A DNA stretch of 64,000 bases, from contig NZ_VOSS01000022.1 in NCBI RefSeq assembly GCF_007997035.1, positions 1-64,000 on the forward strand, in the 5' to 3' direction. The position numbers and the translations under genes were made by a program. Source of the stretch: Ralstonia sp. TCR112. Lineage in GTDB: Bacteria; Pseudomonadota; Gammaproteobacteria; Burkholderiales; Burkholderiaceae. Shown one piece after another: positions 19,687 through 30,261 of the stretch. Within the stretch, counting starts at the first letter, position 1; each line of letters begins with the position of its first letter. A model generated the notes under the pieces. The model was not told the origin of the DNA, made no database searches, and saw only the letters and a program-made list of their open reading frames with translations.

Positions 19687-21030
19687 ATGTCCAGGAAGTA
19701 TTTCGGCACCGACGGCATCCGCGGGCGTGTCGGTGAAACCCCGATCACGCCGGATTTCGTGTTGCGCCTTGGGTATGCTGCGGGCCGAGTGCTGGCCCAC
19801 GGCGGCGAAACGCATGGTCACGGCCGTCCCACCGTGCTGATCGGCAAGGACACGCGTCTGTCGGGTTACATGCTGGAAGCCGCATTGGAAGCGGGATTTA
19901 CGGCAGCCGGCGTTGACGTGCTGATGAGCGGGCCGCTGCCCACGCCAGGCGTGGCGTACCTCACACGTGCGCTGCGGCTGTCGGCTGGTGTGGTGATTTC
20001 TGCGTCACATAATCCGTATTACGACAACGGCATCAAGTTCTTCTCGGCCACGGGCGACAAGCTGCCCGATGAAACCGAGCTGCAGATTGAGGCGGAGCTG
20101 GAAAAACCGATGGCGTATGCCGCCTCCGATGCGCTGGGCCGCGCCCGCCGTATCGAGGATGCCGCGGGCCGCTACATCGAGTTCTGCAAGAGCACGTTCC
20201 CGAGCGACCTGAACCTGTTCGGCATGAAGGTCGTGCTGGACAGCGCGCATGGCGCGGCCTACCACATCGCACCACACGTGTTCCATGAGCTGGGCGCGGA
20301 CGTGGTGTCGATCGGCAACCAGCCGAACGGTCGCAACATCAATGACGGCTATGGCGCGACGGCGCCGGGCAAGCTGGTCGAGGCCACGCGCGAGCATGGC
20401 GCCGACATCGGCCTGGCCTTCGACGGGGATGCCGACCGCCTGCAGGTGGTGGACCGCAATGGCCGCCTCTATAACGGCGACGAGCTGCTCTACGTGATGG
20501 TGCAGGCGCGCCGTGCAGCGGGCCAGACCGTGCCCGGTGCAGTTGGCACGCTGATGACGAATCTCGCCGTGGAGTTGGCGCTCAAGGCGCAGGGCGTCGA
20601 GTTTGTACGCGCCAAGGTGGGCGACCGCTACGTTCTGGAAGAACTCAAGAAGAACGGTTGGCTGCTCGGCGGCGAAGGGTCGGGTCACTTGCTTTGCCTC
20701 GACAAGCACAGCACCGGCGACGGCATCATCTCGGCGCTGCAGGTGCTTGCGGCATTGCGTCGGAGCGGTCAGACGCTGGATCAGATGCTGGACGGCGTGC
20801 GCCTGTTCCCGCAGAAGCTCATCAACGTGCGCGTTGAAAAGGGCTTTGACTGGAAATCGCATGCAGGTTTGCAGACTGCGCTGAAGGCCAGCGAGGCTGA
20901 GCTGGATGGCAAGGGGCGCGTGCTGATTCGCCCCTCGGGGACAGAGCCGGTCGTGCGCGTGATGGTGGAGGCGCAGGATGCTGAACTCGCCAACCAGCAT
21001 GCGGAGCGGCTTGCTGCGACGTTGCAGTGA
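19687..21030 (+). CDS. glmM: Phosphoglucosamine mutase
   Basis: A 447-residue alpha-D-phosphohexomutase that converts glucosamine-6-phosphate to glucosamine-1-phosphate for UDP-GlcNAc, hence peptidoglycan and LPS. The N-terminal [13 protein letters not shown], the phosphoserine loop [15 protein letters not shown] (serine about 107), the metal loop [13 protein letters not shown], the sugar-binding GEGSGH and the phosphate-binding [12 protein letters not shown] are all present. AGGAG precedes the ATG. A CCCCAGCC/GGCTGGGG hairpin without a T-run lies between folP and glmM (19585-19606). Confidence 0.97.
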   Translation: MSRKYFGTDGIRGRVGETPITPDFVLRLGYAAGRVLAHGGETHGHGRPTVLIGKDTRLSGYMLEAALEAGFTAAGVDVLMSGPLPTPGVAYLTRALRLSAGVVISASHNPYYDNGIKFFSATGDKLPDETELQIEAELEKPMAYAASDALGRARRIEDAAGRYIEFCKSTFPSDLNLFGMKVVLDSAHGAAYHIAPHVFHELGADVVSIGNQPNGRNINDGYGATAPGKLVEATREHGADIGLAFDGDADRLQVVDRNGRLYNGDELLYVMVQARRAAGQTVPGAVGTLMTNLAVELALKAQGVEFVRAKVGDRYVLEELKKNGWLLGGEGSGHLLCLDKHSTGDGIISALQVLAALRRSGQTLDQMLDGVRLFPQKLINVRVEKGFDWKSHAGLQTALKASEAELDGKGRVLIRPSGTEPVVRVMVEAQDAELANQHAERLAATLQ

Positions 21031-21057
21031 ACTCTTGTCCAGTCAAGTGGTAAGTCC

Positions 21058-21083
21058 AAAAGCGGCCTGCGAGCCGCTTTTTC
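21058..21083 (+). terminator. Rho-independent terminator after glmM
   Basis: AAAGCGGC and GCCGCTTT pair across the loop CTGCGA, and five Ts follow the GC stem. Confidence 0.85.
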
Positions 21084-21138
21084 TATGCGCGCGTGCCGAC
21101 TTTCATGCCTTGCAGGTCAGTTATGAGAAGTTTCCGTG

Positions 21139-21194
21139 TTGTCACAGAAGTGTCATTTGAGCGGCCTAAAGTTCGGATGTCAAAAATCTGTCAT
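21139..21194 (+). promoter_or_regulatory. Two Pho boxes and -10 element before pstS
   Basis: Box 1 is TTGTCAC-AGAA-GTGTCAT (21139-21156). TAAAGT (21167-21172) starts exactly 10 bases after it, the geometry of PhoB-activated promoters where the box replaces the -35. Box 2 is ATGTCAA-AAAT-CTGTCAT (21177-21194), which would lie at or just after the start of transcription. Both boxes have the 7-4-7 direct-repeat form of the E. coli consensus. Confidence 0.85.
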
Positions 21195-21219
21195 CGCTCA
21201 ACCGCTCCTCGGAGAACTC

Positions 21220-22254
21220 ATGAAATTGGTCAAAACCGCAATCGCTGGCGTGGCTGCACTGGCTTTCGCTGGTGCCGCATTTGCTGTTGACATCACTGGC
21301 GCTGGCGCAACGTTCCCGGCACCCGTCTACAACAAGTGGGCGGCCGACTACAACAAGGCGACCCAAACCAAGGTGAACTACCAAGGCATCGGCTCGTCGG
21401 GCGGCATCAAGCAGATCACCGCCAAGACCGTCGACTTCGGCGCATCGGACATGCCGCTGAAGGACGAAGAGTTGAACAAGGATGGCCTCATCCAGTTCCC
21501 GACCGTGATCGGCGGCGTGGTGCCCGTGATCAACCTGCCGGGCGTGAAGCCGGGCGAGCTGACGCTGAACGGCCAGTTGCTGGGTGACATCTACCTGGGC
21601 AAGATCAAGAAGTGGAACGATCCGGCCATCGCCAAGCTGAACCCCAAGGCCAAGCTGCCGGACCAGGACATCCTGGTGGTGCGCCGTGCTGACGGTTCGG
21701 GCACCTCGTTCATCTTCACGAACTACCTGTCGAAGGTGAACCCGGAGTGGAAGAGCAAGGTTGGCGAAGGCACGACCGTGAACTGGCCGACCGGCACGGG
21801 CGGCAAAGGCAACGAGGGCGTGGCCGCATTCGTGCAGCGTCTGGGCGGTGCAGTTGGCTACGTTGAGTACGCCTACGCCAAGCAGAACAAGATGACGTAC
21901 GTGAATCTGCAGAACAAGGCAGGCGCCACCGTGCAACCGACCGCTGAAGCTTTCAAGGCCGCAGCTGCCGGCGCCGAGTGGAGCAAGTCGTACTACCAGA
22001 TCCTGACGGACGAGCCGGGCAAGGACGCATGGCCGATCGCCGGCGCAACCTTCATCCTGCTGCACAAGACGCAAGCCAAGCCGGAGCAGGGCGCTGAAGT
22101 CATGAAGTTCTTCGACTGGGCCTACAAGGGTGGTGATGACGCTGCCAAGAGCCTGGACTACGTGCCGCTGCCGGACGCTGTGAAGAACCAGATCCGCGCA
22201 ACCTGGAAGTCGAGCGTGAAGGATGCTTCGGGCAAGGTTGTCTACAACCAATGA
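21220..22254 (+). CDS. pstS: Phosphate ABC transporter substrate-binding protein
   Basis: A 344-residue periplasmic phosphate-binding protein. The Sec signal peptide ([21 protein letters not shown]) ends near residue 24. The mature part starts [16 protein letters not shown], and phosphate-contact motifs [17 protein letters not shown] and [11 protein letters not shown] are intact. It is the first gene of the pst operon, downstream of two Pho boxes, and should be highly induced by phosphate starvation through PhoB. GGAGAA precedes the ATG. Confidence 0.97.
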   Translation: MKLVKTAIAGVAALAFAGAAFAVDITGAGATFPAPVYNKWAADYNKATQTKVNYQGIGSSGGIKQITAKTVDFGASDMPLKDEELNKDGLIQFPTVIGGVVPVINLPGVKPGELTLNGQLLGDIYLGKIKKWNDPAIAKLNPKAKLPDQDILVVRRADGSGTSFIFTNYLSKVNPEWKSKVGEGTTVNWPTGTGGKGNEGVAAFVQRLGGAVGYVEYAYAKQNKMTYVNLQNKAGATVQPTAEAFKAAAAGAEWSKSYYQILTDEPGKDAWPIAGATFILLHKTQAKPEQGAEVMKFFDWAYKGGDDAAKSLDYVPLPDAVKNQIRATWKSSVKDASGKVVYNQ

Positions 22255-22299
22255 TCGTTGCCAGCTGCATAGCGATGCGTAAGTAGGTGCAGCACAAGG

Positions 22300-22330
22300 T
22301 GCGGAGGGGCAGTAAGAACGGCCCTCCGCA
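22300..22330 (+). other. Stem-loop between pstS and pstC
   Basis: Nine-pair perfect stem TGCGGAGGG (22300-22308) with CCCTCCGCA (22322-22330) and no following T-run. Such intercistronic stems often protect the upstream message, which would fit higher PstS than membrane-component levels; that role is inference. Confidence 0.55.
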
Positions 22331-22370
22331 TCATTCCAAAAGCTTCTTTCACGGCTGACCGGTTTCCCTC

Positions 22371-23345
22371 ATGGCCACGCTCTCTGATTCCTCCGGCGCT
22401 TCCCGTATGCGCGCACCCAGCCGCCTTGGCGATCTGGTGTTTGGCGGCCTGACCCGCCTTGCCGCAATCGTGACGCTGTTGCTCCTGGGCGGCATCATCA
22501 TTTCGCTCATCATCAGTTCCTGGCCCACGATCCAGAAATTCGGCCTGTCGTTCCTGTGGAATTCGGAGTGGGATCCGCCCTCCGACATTTATGGCGCGCT
22601 GGTGCCCGTCTACGGCACCCTGGTCACGTCGCTGATCGCGCTCATCATTGCCGTGCCTGTGAGCTTCGGCATTGCCCTGTTCTTGACCGAGCTGTCGCCG
22701 GCCTGGCTGCGCCGACCGCTCGGTACCGCCATCGAGCTGCTCGCTGCAGTGCCGTCCATCGTCTACGGCATGTGGGGCCTGCTCGTGTTTGCGCCGATCT
22801 TCGGCGAGTACTTTCAAAAGCCGCTGGCCGCGACCGTCGGCAAGATTCCCGTCATCGGGGCGCTGTTCCAGGGCGCGCCGATCGGTATCGGCCTGCTGTG
22901 CGCGGGCGTGATCCTGGCGATCATGATCATTCCGTACATCTCGGCGGTGATGCGCGACGTGTTCGAAATCACGCCGACGCTGCTCAAGGAATCCGCCTAC
23001 GGCGTGGGCTGCACGACGTGGGAAGTCATGTGGAACGTGGTCCTGCCGTACACCAAGGCGGGGGTAATCGGTGGCGTGATGCTGGGCCTGGGCCGCGCGC
23101 TGGGCGAGACCATGGCCGTGACGTTCGTGATCGGCAACACGAACCTGCTGTCCGATGCGTCGCTGTTCTCGCCGGGCAACAGCATCACCTCGGCGCTGGC
23201 CAATGAATTTGCGGAAGCGGGCCAAGGCCTGCACACCGCGGCGCTCATGGAGCTGGGCTTGATCCTGTTCGTCATCACGTTCATCGTGCTGGCGGCGTCC
23301 AAGTTGCTGCTTCTGCGCCTGCAGAAGAGCGAGGGTCAAAAGTGA
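22371..23345 (+). CDS. pstC: Phosphate ABC transporter permease PstC
   Basis: A 324-residue inner-membrane permease with six main hydrophobic segments and the EAA loop [27 protein letters not shown], which contacts PstB. The periplasmic loop near residues 65-80 ([18 protein letters not shown]) is typical of PstC. It pairs with PstA to form the channel. Its stop overlaps the GTG start of pstA by four bases. Confidence 0.96.
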   Translation: MATLSDSSGASRMRAPSRLGDLVFGGLTRLAAIVTLLLLGGIIISLIISSWPTIQKFGLSFLWNSEWDPPSDIYGALVPVYGTLVTSLIALIIAVPVSFGIALFLTELSPAWLRRPLGTAIELLAAVPSIVYGMWGLLVFAPIFGEYFQKPLAATVGKIPVIGALFQGAPIGIGLLCAGVILAIMIIPYISAVMRDVFEITPTLLKESAYGVGCTTWEVMWNVVLPYTKAGVIGGVMLGLGRALGETMAVTFVIGNTNLLSDASLFSPGNSITSALANEFAEAGQGLHTAALMELGLILFVITFIVLAASKLLLLRLQKSEGQK

Positions 23346-24268
23346 ACCAACGCGATCTGCCTGACGCTATGAGACCCAATACCATGCGTACGTCTTCCAT
23401 TCCTGCGGTCCGCGCCGACTCTGAAAAGATCAAGGCACGCCTGCAGGCCCGCCGCCGCAATGTCAATGGGATTGCGCTGGCACTGTCGCTCGCCGCCATG
23501 GCTTTCGGCCTGGTGTGGCTGGCGTGGATCCTGTGGACCACGCTTTCGCTGGGCGTGGGCGGCCTGTCGATGTCGCTCTTCACGGAGATGACGCCGCCGC
23601 CCAACACGCCGGGAGGCGGTCTCGCCAACGCCATCGCAGGGTCGTTCCTGCTGGTCGGCATGGCCACGCTGATCGGCACGCCGCTGGGCATCCTGGCCGG
23701 CATCTATCTGGCCGAGTACGGCAAGACGTCGATGCTGGCGAGCGCTACCCGTTTCATCAACGACATCCTGCTGTCGGCCCCGTCGATCGTGATTGGCCTG
23801 TTCGTGTACGCCGTCGTGGTGGCACGCGTGCAGCACTTCTCGGGTATTGCGGGTGTGCTTGCACTCGCGCTGCTGCAGATTCCGATCGTGGTGCGCACCA
23901 CCGAGAACATGCTGAACCTGGTGCCCAACGCGATGCGTGAAGCCGCCATGGCGCTCGGCACGCCCAAGTGGAAGATGATCCTGTCGATCACGCTCAAGGC
24001 GTCGTATGCCGGCGTGATTACCGGTGTGCTGCTGGCCGTGGCCCGCATTGCAGGCGAAACCGCGCCGCTGCTCTTCACCGCCCTGAACAACCAGTTCTGG
24101 AGCCTGGATCTGAATCAGCCGGTGGCCACGCTGCCGACCGTCATCTTCAAGTTTGCGATGAGCCCGTTCCCCGAGTGGCAGCAATTGGCTTGGGCCGGGG
24201 TGTTCCTGATTACGCTGGGTGTGCTGGGGCTGAACGTCCTCGCGCGTGCCTTGTTCACCAAGAAATGA
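23342..24268 (+). CDS. pstA: Phosphate ABC transporter permease PstA
   Basis: A 308-residue permease, partner of PstC, with six hydrophobic segments and the EAA motif [25 protein letters not shown]. Family marks include [16 protein letters not shown] and [15 protein letters not shown]. The GTG at 23342 overlaps the pstC stop (GTGA); ATG codons at 23369 and 23384 are possible alternatives because the first 30 residues are not conserved. Confidence 0.95.
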   Translation: MNQRDLPDAMRPNTMRTSSIPAVRADSEKIKARLQARRRNVNGIALALSLAAMAFGLVWLAWILWTTLSLGVGGLSMSLFTEMTPPPNTPGGGLANAIAGSFLLVGMATLIGTPLGILAGIYLAEYGKTSMLASATRFINDILLSAPSIVIGLFVYAVVVARVQHFSGIAGVLALALLQIPIVVRTTENMLNLVPNAMREAAMALGTPKWKMILSITLKASYAGVITGVLLAVARIAGETAPLLFTALNNQFWSLDLNQPVATLPTVIFKFAMSPFPEWQQLAWAGVFLITLGVLGLNVLARALFTKK

Positions 24269-25056
24269 CCATGACTGCTACGTCCCTCGAAGTGCGCACG
24301 CAAAGCCCGAAGATCGATGTTCGCGACCTGAACTTCTACTACGGCAAGTTCCACGCGCTGAAGAACATCTCGCTGCAGATTCCCGAGAAGCAGGTGACGG
24401 CGTTCATCGGCCCGTCGGGCTGCGGCAAGTCTACGCTGCTGCGTACGTTCAACAAGATGTACGCGCTGTATCCGGAGCAGCGTGCCGAAGGCCAGATCAA
24501 CATGGACGGCGAGAACCTGCTGACCTCGCGCATGGACATCGCGCTGCTCCGTGCCAAGGTCGGCATGGTGTTCCAGAAGCCGACGCCGTTCCCGATGTCG
24601 ATCTACGACAACATTGCCTTTGGCGTGAAGCTGTTCGAGCGCCTGTCGCGCTCTGAGATGGACGATCGCGTGGAATGGGCGCTGACCAAGGCCGCGCTGT
24701 GGAACGAAGTGAAGGACAAGCTCAACCAGTCCGGCTACGGCCTGTCGGGCGGCCAGCAGCAGCGTCTGTGCATCGCGCGCGGCATTGCCATCCGCCCCGA
24801 AGTGCTGCTGCTGGACGAGCCGTGTTCGGCGCTGGACCCGATCTCCACCGGCAAGATCGAAGAGCTGATCGCTGAACTGAAGGACGACTACACGGTTGTC
24901 ATCGTCACGCATAACATGCAGCAGGCGGCGCGCTGCTCCGACTACACGGCGTACATGTACCTGGGCGAGCTGATCGAGTTCGGCGATACCGAAAAGATCT
25001 TCATCAAGCCCCAGCGCAAAGAAACGGAAGACTACATTACCGGCCGCTTCGGCTGA
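24265..25056 (+). CDS. pstB: Phosphate ABC transporter ATPase PstB
   Basis: A 263-residue ABC ATPase that powers phosphate import. Walker [11 protein letters not shown]-loop [11 protein letters not shown], signature [14 protein letters not shown], Walker [13 protein letters not shown] and switch His in VTHNMQQA are present. The ATG at 24265 overlaps the pstA stop (ATGA). Together with PhoU it also holds PhoR inactive when phosphate is plentiful. Confidence 0.97.
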   Translation: MTMTATSLEVRTQSPKIDVRDLNFYYGKFHALKNISLQIPEKQVTAFIGPSGCGKSTLLRTFNKMYALYPEQRAEGQINMDGENLLTSRMDIALLRAKVGMVFQKPTPFPMSIYDNIAFGVKLFERLSRSEMDDRVEWALTKAALWNEVKDKLNQSGYGLSGGQQQRLCIARGIAIRPEVLLLDEPCSALDPISTGKIEELIAELKDDYTVVIVTHNMQQAARCSDYTAYMYLGELIEFGDTEKIFIKPQRKETEDYITGRFG

Positions 25057-25096
25057 CCTGCAACAACGCTGAAGCTGAAGCGACAAGGAGAAATCG

Positions 25097-25810
25097 ATGT
25101 CTGAGAAACATCTGTCATCGCAGTTTGATACCGACCTGACCTCCATCAGCACCAAGGTGCTGCAGATGGGCGGCTTGGTGGAAGCACAGATTGCCCGCGC
25201 GATGCGCGCGCTGGCCAACTTCGACACCGCGATGTGCGATCAGGTGCTCGCAGTGGAGCAGGAGATCAATGCGCTCGAAATCGAGATCGACGGCGACTGC
25301 AACAACATCATTGCGCGCCGCCAGCCGACCGCCCGCGACTTGCGTCTGGTCATGGCCATCTCGAAGACGATCACCAATCTGGAGCGCGCCGGCGACGAGG
25401 CCGCGAAGATTGCGAAGCGCACCAAGCGCCTCATGCAAGACCCGTCGGCTCACGCGCTGAACTACGCCGGTGTCGAACGCTCGGGCGAGATGGCTGCGAC
25501 CATCCTGCGCCACGCGCTGGATGCTTTCGCGCGCCTGGACACCGCCGCCGCCGTGTCGATCCTGCAGGAAGACAAGGCCATCGATGAGGAATTCCGCGGC
25601 TTCATGCGCGAGCTCATCACCTACATGATGGAGAACCCGCGCACGATTTCGGTGGCGCTGGATCTGCTGTTCATTGCCAAGGCGATCGAACGTATCGGCG
25701 ACCATGCCAAGAACATCGCCGAGTTTATTATCTACATCGTCAAGGGAACCGACGTCCGGCATGCCGGGCGCGAAGCACTGGAGCGCGAGATCCAGGGCCA
25801 GGGCGAATAA
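25097..25810 (+). CDS. phoU: Phosphate signalling protein PhoU
   Basis: A 237-residue protein made of two homologous three-helix bundles. The repeated metal-binding motifs are visible: RDLRLVMAISKTITNLERAGDEAAKIAKR in the first half and AIERIGDHAKNIAEFIIY in the second. It links the Pst transporter to PhoR and keeps the regulon off in high phosphate. AAGGAG lies 6 bases before the ATG. phoB begins 24 bases after its stop. Confidence 0.96.
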   Translation: MSEKHLSSQFDTDLTSISTKVLQMGGLVEAQIARAMRALANFDTAMCDQVLAVEQEINALEIEIDGDCNNIIARRQPTARDLRLVMAISKTITNLERAGDEAAKIAKRTKRLMQDPSAHALNYAGVERSGEMAATILRHALDAFARLDTAAAVSILQEDKAIDEEFRGFMRELITYMMENPRTISVALDLLFIAKAIERIGDHAKNIAEFIIYIVKGTDVRHAGREALEREIQGQGE

Positions 25811-25834
25811 GCAGGCAGGATTGGAGACGTGAGT

Positions 25835-26548
25835 ATGCCGAGCAGTATTCTGGTGGTGGAAGATGAACCGGCGATCGCTGAGCTGATCGCCGTCAACCTG
25901 CAGCACGCAGGGCACTACCCGATCCGCGCGTACAACGCCGAGCAGGCGCTGTCGCTGATGAGCGATGTGTTGCCCGACCTTGTCCTGCTCGATTGGATGC
26001 TGCCGGGCAAGTCGGGCGTGATGTTCGCCAAGGAGCTGCGCGCCAACGAGCGCACGCGGCAAATCCCGATCATCATGCTGACGGCCCGCAGCGAAGAGCA
26101 GGACAAGATCATGGGTCTGGACAGCGGTGCGGACGATTACGTCACCAAGCCGTTCTCGCCCAAGGAATTGCTGGCGCGGATCAAGGCCGTGCTGCGCCGC
26201 CGCGCGCCGCAGCTGACCGACGACGTGGTGGCCATCAACGGCCTGAAGCTGGACCCGGCCACGCACCGTGTGACGGCCACGAACGTTGAGGCAGAAAATC
26301 CGATCAAGCTGGATCTGGGCCCGACGGAGTTCCGCCTGCTGCATTTCCTGATGACGCATCCGGAGCGCGTGCACAGCCGCTCGCAACTGCTCGATCAGGT
26401 GTGGGGCGACCACGTGTTCGTGGAAGAGCGCACGGTGGACGTGCACATCAAGCGCCTGCGCGCAGCGCTCGCTCCCGGCGGCTACAGCAACATGATCGAA
26501 ACCGTGCGCGGCAGCGGCTACCGCCTGGCCCGCAATCCGGGGCAATAA
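25835..26548 (+). CDS. phoB: Phosphate regulon response regulator PhoB
   Basis: A 237-residue OmpR/PhoB-type regulator. The receiver domain (1-125) has the acidic pair EDE, the phospho-acceptor Asp in LVLLDWMLPGKSG, Thr in IIMLTARSEE and Lys in YVTKPFSPKE. The winged-helix DNA-binding domain (135-237) has FRLLHFLMTHPERVHSRSQLLDQVWG and RTVDVHIKRLR. I choose ATG at 25835 because TTGGAG lies 8 bases upstream; the GTG at 25829 is too close to it. It should bind the Pho boxes at pstS and olsB. Confidence 0.96.
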   Translation: MPSSILVVEDEPAIAELIAVNLQHAGHYPIRAYNAEQALSLMSDVLPDLVLLDWMLPGKSGVMFAKELRANERTRQIPIIMLTARSEEQDKIMGLDSGADDYVTKPFSPKELLARIKAVLRRRAPQLTDDVVAINGLKLDPATHRVTATNVEAENPIKLDLGPTEFRLLHFLMTHPERVHSRSQLLDQVWGDHVFVEERTVDVHIKRLRAALAPGGYSNMIETVRGSGYRLARNPGQ

Positions 26549-26634
26549 CGCATCCGTCAGACAGACGCGCGCGCGAGGCTTTTTTCAATCGCGCGTTCAC
26601 ACGCCCGTCGCGGTCCAGCGCTTAGAATGCCTTC

Positions 26635-27963
26635 ATGAACGTCTTCTGGACCCGCTTTGCCGTCTTTGCCGTCCTCATGGGCATCGTCACGGCATGCCTG
26701 TACCTCTTCGTCGCTCCTGTCGTTGCGCTGGGCGTGCTCAGCGCAATGCTGCTTGCGATGCTGCTTTATTACATCTACCAGATCCAGCGCCTGTGGCGCG
26801 TGCTGGATTCGCCGGCCTATGGCGAGATCCCCAGCGCGCTCGGCCTGTGGGGCGAGGTCTATTACCGCCTGCATCGGCTGATGAAAGGCTGGCGCACCCA
26901 GGTGCTGCAGGTCGAGCAACAGCACAGCCGTTTCATCCAGGCCATTCAGGCATCGCCCAACGGCGTGCTGATGCTTGACGGTGAAGACCAGATCGAATGG
27001 TGCAACGCGGTAGCTGAAGAGCACTTCGGCCTGTCCGCCAAGCGTGACCTGCGCCAACGCATTACCCACCTGATCCGCCGACCGGAGTTCGTGCGCTACC
27101 TGGCGCGCGGCGAGTTCGAGGAGCCGCTCACCATGCATGACGTGGGCCCGCACAAGCAAAGCATCGTTTCCGCCCAGATCTTGCCGTATGGCGAAGACCG
27201 CAAGCTGCTGGTGTCGCAGGACATCACCAAGCTGGAGAACACCGAAGCGATGCGCCGCGATTTCGTGGCCAACGTCTCGCACGAGCTGAAGACGCCGCTG
27301 ACGGTGCTCTCGGGCTTTCTCGAGACGGTGCGCGACCTTCCGTTGCCCGAAGAAGACAAGCGGCGTTACCTGGACATGATGCATACGCAGGCCATGCGCA
27401 TGCAGCACCTGGTGGAAGACTTGCTGGCGCTCGCCACGCTGGAAGGCAACTCCGAACCGCCATCGCTGGCGCCGGTGCCGATGCAGCGCATGATGCTGCA
27501 GCTCCAGCACGACATCGAAGCGCTGTCTGCGGGCCGGCACACGGTCAGCATGACGTGCGACCCGGCCGTGAGCGTGTGCGGCGCCGAGCTAGAACTGCTT
27601 TCCGCGTTCAGCAACCTCGCGTCCAACGCGGTGCGCTACACGCCGGATGGCGGCAGTATCCGCCTCGATTGGGGCGTGCGCGACGGCCACGCGGTGTACT
27701 CCGTTACCGACACGGGGATCGGCATTGCACCCGAGCATATTCCGCGTTTGACCGAGCGTTTCTATCGCGTGGACCGCAGCCGTTCACGCGACACCGGCGG
27801 CACCGGGCTGGGCCTGGCCATTGTGAAGCACGTGCTGTCGCGTCACGGCGGAGAGCTGCAGGTGACCAGCGAGCATGGCAAGGGGAGCACGTTCCGCGCC
27901 GTGTTTCCGCCGGAGCGCACGGTCGTGCGCAGCGCCACCGTGACCGACGAGCGCGTTGCCTGA
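26635..27963 (+). CDS. phoR: Phosphate regulon sensor kinase PhoR
   Basis: A 442-residue histidine kinase with two N-terminal membrane segments (about 5-25 and 28-48) and almost no periplasmic loop, as usual for PhoR, which senses the Pst-PhoU state. A PAS domain covers about 95-195; the phosphorylated His is in FVANVSHELKTPLTVLSGFLE near residue 223. The N-box (NLASNAVRYTPDGG), G1 (TDTGIGIAPEHI) and G2 (GGTGLGLAIVKH) of the ATPase domain are intact. It lies 86 bases after phoB. Confidence 0.95.
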   Translation: MNVFWTRFAVFAVLMGIVTACLYLFVAPVVALGVLSAMLLAMLLYYIYQIQRLWRVLDSPAYGEIPSALGLWGEVYYRLHRLMKGWRTQVLQVEQQHSRFIQAIQASPNGVLMLDGEDQIEWCNAVAEEHFGLSAKRDLRQRITHLIRRPEFVRYLARGEFEEPLTMHDVGPHKQSIVSAQILPYGEDRKLLVSQDITKLENTEAMRRDFVANVSHELKTPLTVLSGFLETVRDLPLPEEDKRRYLDMMHTQAMRMQHLVEDLLALATLEGNSEPPSLAPVPMQRMMLQLQHDIEALSAGRHTVSMTCDPAVSVCGAELELLSAFSNLASNAVRYTPDGGSIRLDWGVRDGHAVYSVTDTGIGIAPEHIPRLTERFYRVDRSRSRDTGGTGLGLAIVKHVLSRHGGELQVTSEHGKGSTFRAVFPPERTVVRSATVTDERVA

Positions 27964-27994
27964 CTCGAACTTCTTCCCGCCACTGAGCCAATGA

Positions 27995-28022
27995 AAAACG
28001 CACGCTGTTGAGCGTGCGTTTT
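27995..28022. terminator. Bidirectional terminator between phoR and ppk
   Basis: Perfect 12-pair stem AAAACGCACGCT/AGCGTGCGTTTT with a GTTG loop; the A and T ends make it usable on both strands for the converging phoR and ppk genes. Confidence 0.9.
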
Positions 28023-28044
28023 CGTTTGCCTCCCGGTTGGTGGA

Positions 28045-30216
28045 TCAGCCTGCCGATATCTCCACCGGGGCGCGCACCGTGGGTTCCGCCGCCGTTGCCG
28101 CCGCTACTGCGGCAGCCGTCTCGGCCGCTGCAGCAGCTTGCGGCGAGAAGTGGTTCAGCAGTTCCAGCTGGCTTACGCGCACGTGCTTGCCGCGCGTCTG
28201 GCGCTGTACGTAGCGGCCGTCCTGCTGCATGACCCATGCCGATGCGTTGTCGCGCAGATGCACCTGCAGGCTTTCCCTGATGACGCGCGCCTTGAGCTTG
28301 CGATCGAGCACGGGAAAGGCCACTTCCACACGGCGGAACAAGTTGCGATCCATCCAGTCGGCGCTGGAGAGATAGACGACTTCCTCGCCGCCGGCATGGA
28401 AGTAGTAGACGCGGTGATGCTCCAGGAAGCGCCCGACGATGGAGCGCACGCTGATGTTCTCCGACAGCCCCGGCACGCCCGGCTTGAGCGCGCACACCCC
28501 GCGCACGATTAAATCGACCTTCACACCCGCACGCGACGCCTTGTACAGCTCGTCGATGATGGCCGGCTCCAGCAGCGCGTTCATCTTGCCAATGATGCGC
28601 GCACGTTTGCCCGCACGAGCGGCACGCGCCTCGGCTCGGATGTGCTCGATCAGGTTGTCGTGCATCGTAAACGGCGAGTGCCACAGATGATGCAGCTTGA
28701 CCTGCGCGCCCGTGCCCGTCAGCAGCTGGAACACGTGATGCACGTCTTCGCAGATCTGCTCGTTGGCCGTCATCAGGCCGAAGTCGGTGTAGAGGCGGGC
28801 GGTCTTGGGGTGGTAGTTGCCCGTGCCGAGGTGTGCGTAGCGGCGCAGCTTGACGGTCTTGCCCTTGCCGGACACCTCGCGGCGCACCACCAGCAGCATC
28901 TTCGCGTGGCACTTGTGGCCGACCACGCCATACACGACATGTGCGCCGGCCGATTCCAACTGGTCCGCCCAGTTGATGTTCGTCTCTTCGTCAAACCGCG
29001 CGAGCAGTTCGACGACGACGGTCACTTCCTTGCCGTTGTGCGCCGCCTTGATGAGCGCTTCCATCACCGTGGATTCGTTGCCCGTACGGTAGACGGTCTG
29101 CTTGATGGCGACCACATCGGGGTCGCGCGCAGCCTGCTGTAGCAGCTCCAGCACGGGCGTGAAGCTTTCGTACGGATGGTGCAGCAGGATGTCGCCCTGG
29201 CGAATGGCGTCGAACACGTTCGAGCTGTTGGCGATCTGCTTGACGGTGGCCGGCACGTGCGGTGGGTACTTCAGCACCGGCTTGTCGACCATATCGGGCA
29301 CCTGCAGCAGGCGCACGAGATTCACCGGGCCCTTGACGCGATAGCAGTCCGTTTCCGTCAGGCCGAACTCCTGCAACAGACGTACTGCCAATGCCGGCGA
29401 TGTGTCGTGCGCGATTTCCAGGCGCACTGCATCGCCGAAGTGCCGCGTCGACAGTTCGCCCTGCAGCGCTTCGCGCAAGTCCGTGATTTCATCTTCCGAC
29501 ACGAACAGGTCGGAGTTGCGCGTCACGCGGAACTGGTAGCAGCCATGTACGTCGATCTGCGGGAACAGCTCATGCACAAAGCCTTGCATGAACGACGACA
29601 GCAGCACGAACCCATACGGGTAGCCCGACAGCTCCGGCGGCATCTGCACAAGCCGGGGCAGGGCGCGCGGCGCCTGCACGATCGCCAGTTCAGCCTCACG
29701 GCCGAAGGCATCCTTGCCCGACAGCTCGATGATGAAGTTCAGGCTCTTGTTCAGCACGCGCGGGAAGGGGTGAGCCGGGTCCAGCGCCATCGGCGTCAGG
29801 ATGGGCACCAGTTCCCGTTGGAAGAAGCTGCGGCACCAGGCGCGCTGGGCTTCGTTCCAGTTGGTGGTCATGTGGAAGAAGACGCCTTCCTTCTCCAGCA
29901 GGGGCAGGATCTCGTCCTGCAACATGGCATACTGTTGCGCGACCAGTTGCCGCACCCGCTCCGAAACCACGCCAAATGCCTGCTGCACCGACAAGCCGTC
30001 GGGCGTGACCGACGAAGGGTTGTCGCGCATCTGCTCCTTCAATCCGGCAATGCGGATCTCAAAGAACTCATCGAGATTGCTCGACACGATGCAGATGAAT
30101 TTCAGCCGCTCCATCAGCGGGACACCCGGATCAGCGGCTTGGGCGAGCACACGGGCGTTGAATTCCAGGATGCCCAGTTCGCGATTGAGCAGATCGCCCG
30201 CGGGCAATGTCGACAT
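28045..30216 (-). CDS. ppk: Polyphosphate kinase 1
   Basis: A 723-residue (from the ATG at 30216) polyphosphate kinase that polymerises the gamma-phosphate of ATP into polyphosphate. The N-terminal domain starts LLNRELGILEFNARVLAQA; the two catalytic C-terminal domains contain the autophosphorylated His in a YAHLGTGNYHPKTARLYTD stretch and the second His in FHAGGEEVVYLSSADW. ATG at 30255 would add 13 residues that have no counterpart in E. coli and would lie on top of the operator region. The C-terminus is Ala/Ala/Thr-rich. It is divergent from ppx, not in an operon with it. Confidence 0.95.
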   Translation of the reverse strand: MSTLPAGDLLNRELGILEFNARVLAQAADPGVPLMERLKFICIVSSNLDEFFEIRIAGLKEQMRDNPSSVTPDGLSVQQAFGVVSERVRQLVAQQYAMLQDEILPLLEKEGVFFHMTTNWNEAQRAWCRSFFQRELVPILTPMALDPAHPFPRVLNKSLNFIIELSGKDAFGREAELAIVQAPRALPRLVQMPPELSGYPYGFVLLSSFMQGFVHELFPQIDVHGCYQFRVTRNSDLFVSEDEITDLREALQGELSTRHFGDAVRLEIAHDTSPALAVRLLQEFGLTETDCYRVKGPVNLVRLLQVPDMVDKPVLKYPPHVPATVKQIANSSNVFDAIRQGDILLHHPYESFTPVLELLQQAARDPDVVAIKQTVYRTGNESTVMEALIKAAHNGKEVTVVVELLARFDEETNINWADQLESAGAHVVYGVVGHKCHAKMLLVVRREVSGKGKTVKLRRYAHLGTGNYHPKTARLYTDFGLMTANEQICEDVHHVFQLLTGTGAQVKLHHLWHSPFTMHDNLIEHIRAEARAARAGKRARIIGKMNALLEPAIIDELYKASRAGVKVDLIVRGVCALKPGVPGLSENISVRSIVGRFLEHHRVYYFHAGGEEVVYLSSADWMDRNLFRRVEVAFPVLDRKLKARVIRESLQVHLRDNASAWVMQQDGRYVQRQTRGKHVRVSQLELLNHFSPQAAAAAETAAAVAAATAAEPTVRAPVEISAG

Positions 30217-30261
30217 GTTGCGTTCAGACGGATGACGATCCGGCCACTTTTTCATAGTTCA

